DNA of 14,608 nt from Spirochaetaceae bacterium (GTDB taxonomy: Bacteria; Spirochaetota; Spirochaetia; B11-G9): assembly GCA_030600745.1 (NCBI GenBank), contig JAUVLL010000038.1, positions 1-14,608 of the forward strand, given 5' to 3'. Both the position numbers and the translations under genes were made by a program. Shown here piece by piece: positions 13,768 through 14,608 of this stretch (position 1 is the first letter of the stretch; each line of letters starts with the position of its first letter). The notes below the pieces were generated by a model. It was not told where the DNA came from and did no database searches. It worked only from the letters and a program-made list of their open reading frames with translations.

Positions 13768-14051
13768 TTTCTAAAGACCACCTTACCTTCCTCTTCAACA
13801 ATGTCTACAATCCCCATAATTACAGCATCAACCGGTTTATCTTTTGTAAGCTCTGTCTGTCTTGTGGAACTACCCTGGGAGACAAGGACAAATTCATCAG
13901 GAGCAGATCCAACAAGATCAAGAACTACCAAAGCTCCATCACCTGCTGCACCTAAAGGAGTGCATGGAGCTACAATCTTATACCCTGCCCCCTCGATACC
14001 ATCAACTTTGATAGTTGTAATGACATTGCCGAGGACTTTTGCCAATATCAT
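13764..14051 (-). CDS. BMC-P (EutN/CcmL-type) shell vertex protein
   Basis: A 95-residue EutN/CcmL-family pentamer subunit. It opens MILAKVLGNVITTIKVDGIEG, has LVVLDLVGSAPDEFVLVSQGSS (about 41-62), the canonical loop GSSTRQTELTKDKPVDAVI, and closes with MGIVDIVEEEGKVVF. The Ser-Ser-x-Arg-Gln-Thr stretch is the standard family loop and is shared with the BMC-P gene just upstream, but not with the two BMC-P genes downstream of the dehydrogenase. A Cys-Thr-Pro-Leu-Gly stretch (near 30-34) sits on an exposed loop. GAGGAG seven bases upstream of the ATG supports the start, which overlaps the preceding stop as ATGA. Confidence 0.93.
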   Translation of the reverse strand: MILAKVLGNVITTIKVDGIEGAGYKIVAPCTPLGAAGDGALVVLDLVGSAPDEFVLVSQGSSTRQTELTKDKPVDAVIMGIVDIVEEEGKVVFRK

Positions 14052-14389
14052 TTACTTACTCCTCTATTTGGTCCTCTTTTTGGCTCTCCAGCTAATCCAC
14101 TTTTAGAATAAATTGTCTTACCCTGAATATCAAAACTATCCACAATGGCAATTATCGCAGCATCACTGGGCTTTCCTGCTGTTATCTCAGTCTGCCTGCT
14201 GCTGCTGCCGCTTACATAAAAAACAAGCTCACCTTCACCCGCTCCGACTGCATCCATTGCAACTACAAAATCTTTTTTACCTTTCAGGGTTTTAACATCT
14301 ATTTTTTCGAGTAATAGAAATCTCACACCCTCAAGCCGGGGTTCTTTAATAGTTGAAACAACTGATCCCACAACTTTTGCAAGTACCAT
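14048..14389 (-). CDS. BMC-P (EutN/CcmL-type) shell vertex protein with basic C-terminal tail
   Basis: A 113-residue EutN/CcmL-family pentamer subunit, longer than the usual 85-100. The core (1-93) runs from MVLAKVVGSVVSTIKEPRLEG through FVVAMDAVGAGEGELVFYVSG and the canonical loop GSSSRQTEITAGKPSDAAII to IVDSFDIQGKTIY. A Gly/Pro/Arg/Lys-rich tail (KSGLAGEPKRGPNRGVSK, 96-113) follows; it is probably disordered and on the outer or inner shell face, and could bind cargo or another shell protein. The ATG directly follows the stop of the BMC-H gene, with AAGGGT upstream, so the two are coupled. Confidence 0.92.
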   Translation of the reverse strand: MVLAKVVGSVVSTIKEPRLEGVRFLLLEKIDVKTLKGKKDFVVAMDAVGAGEGELVFYVSGSSSRQTEITAGKPSDAAIIAIVDSFDIQGKTIYSKSGLAGEPKRGPNRGVSK

Positions 14390-14608
14390 CTATTTTTTAC
14401 CCTTATTTCGACCAAGTGGAAGTATTGCATCAACACTGTCATGAGGTCGGGGAATAATATGCACTGATATTACTTCACCAACTCTTTCAGCTGCCCTGTT
14501 TCCTGCATCAAGAGCTGCCTTAACTGCCGCAACATCTCCCCGTACTATGGCTGTAATATAACCACCACCAATTCTTTTTGATCCCACAAAATCTATATTT
14601 GCTGCTTT
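14390..14608 (-). CDS. BMC-H hexameric shell protein (5' end outside the window)
   Basis: Seventy-two C-terminal residues of a single-domain BMC shell protein, the type that forms the hexagonal facets. The visible part starts KAANIDFVGSKRIGGGYITA and continues AIVRGDVAAVKAALDAGNRAAERVGEVISVHIIPRPHD, matching the family core through the terminal IPRPH motif and a Lys-rich tail. A GTG at 14587 in this frame is not the real start, because the family sequence continues upstream of it without a break. About 20 N-terminal residues are expected beyond the edge. The Lys-Arg-Ile-Gly-Gly-Gly stretch covers the pore-loop region, giving a small-residue pore. It is the first visible gene of the operon; others probably precede it. 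Confidence 0.93.
   Translation of the reverse strand, partial: KAANIDFVGSKRIGGGYITAIVRGDVAAVKAALDAGNRAAERVGEVISVHIIPRPHDSVDAILPLGRNKGKK

Noticed and set aside
14390..14587. BMC-H gene read as complete from GTG 14587
   Set aside because: The BMC family sequence continues upstream of this codon to the window edge, so the gene is truncated by the window and not a short paralogue.

Overview
The window reads as a chromosomal piece of an AT-rich, diderm, probably anaerobic bacterium, most likely a free-living spirochaete. The arguments for this are indirect: Sec signal peptides of the kind seen in spirochaetes (for example residues 1-25 of the PhnD-like protein), a predicted small outer-membrane protein, and tightly packed genes with strong Shine-Dalgarno sites. 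No rRNA, tRNA, CRISPR array or insertion sequence was seen. No gene-free stretch exceeds about 165 bases.

Left part (1-7315, + strand). A small secreted, probably outer-membrane protein is followed by a phosphonate/phosphite-type ABC transporter (phnD, phnC, phnE). A Rho-independent terminator separates the binding-protein gene from the ATPase/permease pair, and the permease has an unusual extra N-terminal half. Next come a perfect 12-bp hairpin of repeat-element type, a LysR-family regulator whose start lies beside a perfect 16-bp palindrome, a hicB-hicA toxin-antitoxin pair whose toxin is only 57 codons, a stand-alone argG, and an unrecognised 149-residue protein.

Right part (7312-14608, - strand, read right to left). 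This is the 3' part of a bacterial microcompartment (BMC) operon. In transcription order: a BMC-H hexamer shell protein (cut by the window edge), two BMC-P pentamer proteins, a BMC-T trimer protein, a CoA-acylating aldehyde dehydrogenase, two more BMC-P proteins, an RpiB-type sugar-phosphate isomerase, deoxyribose-phosphate aldolase (deoC), phosphopentomutase (deoB), an MFS transporter and a 27-codon ORF. Most junctions in the shell and enzyme part overlap or abut, so it is very probably one transcript.

The enzymes give a coherent route. DeoB makes 2-deoxyribose 5-phosphate from 2-deoxyribose 1-phosphate, the product of deoxynucleoside phosphorolysis. DeoC cleaves it to glyceraldehyde 3-phosphate and acetaldehyde. 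The aldehyde dehydrogenase turns acetaldehyde into acetyl-CoA. DeoC and the dehydrogenase each begin with a similar short amphipathic helix plus linker, the usual signature of cargo targeted into a BMC, whereas DeoB has none and is probably cytosolic. The gene set matches the 'sugar phosphate utilizing' (SPU) BMC class defined by genome surveys. The best inference is a compartment that confines acetaldehyde during growth on DNA-derived deoxyribose. Points that look non-standard are an Asp in the catalytic Cys position of RpiB, two dissimilar pairs of BMC-P proteins flanking the dehydrogenase, and a PduT-like BMC-T lacking the iron-sulfur cysteine.
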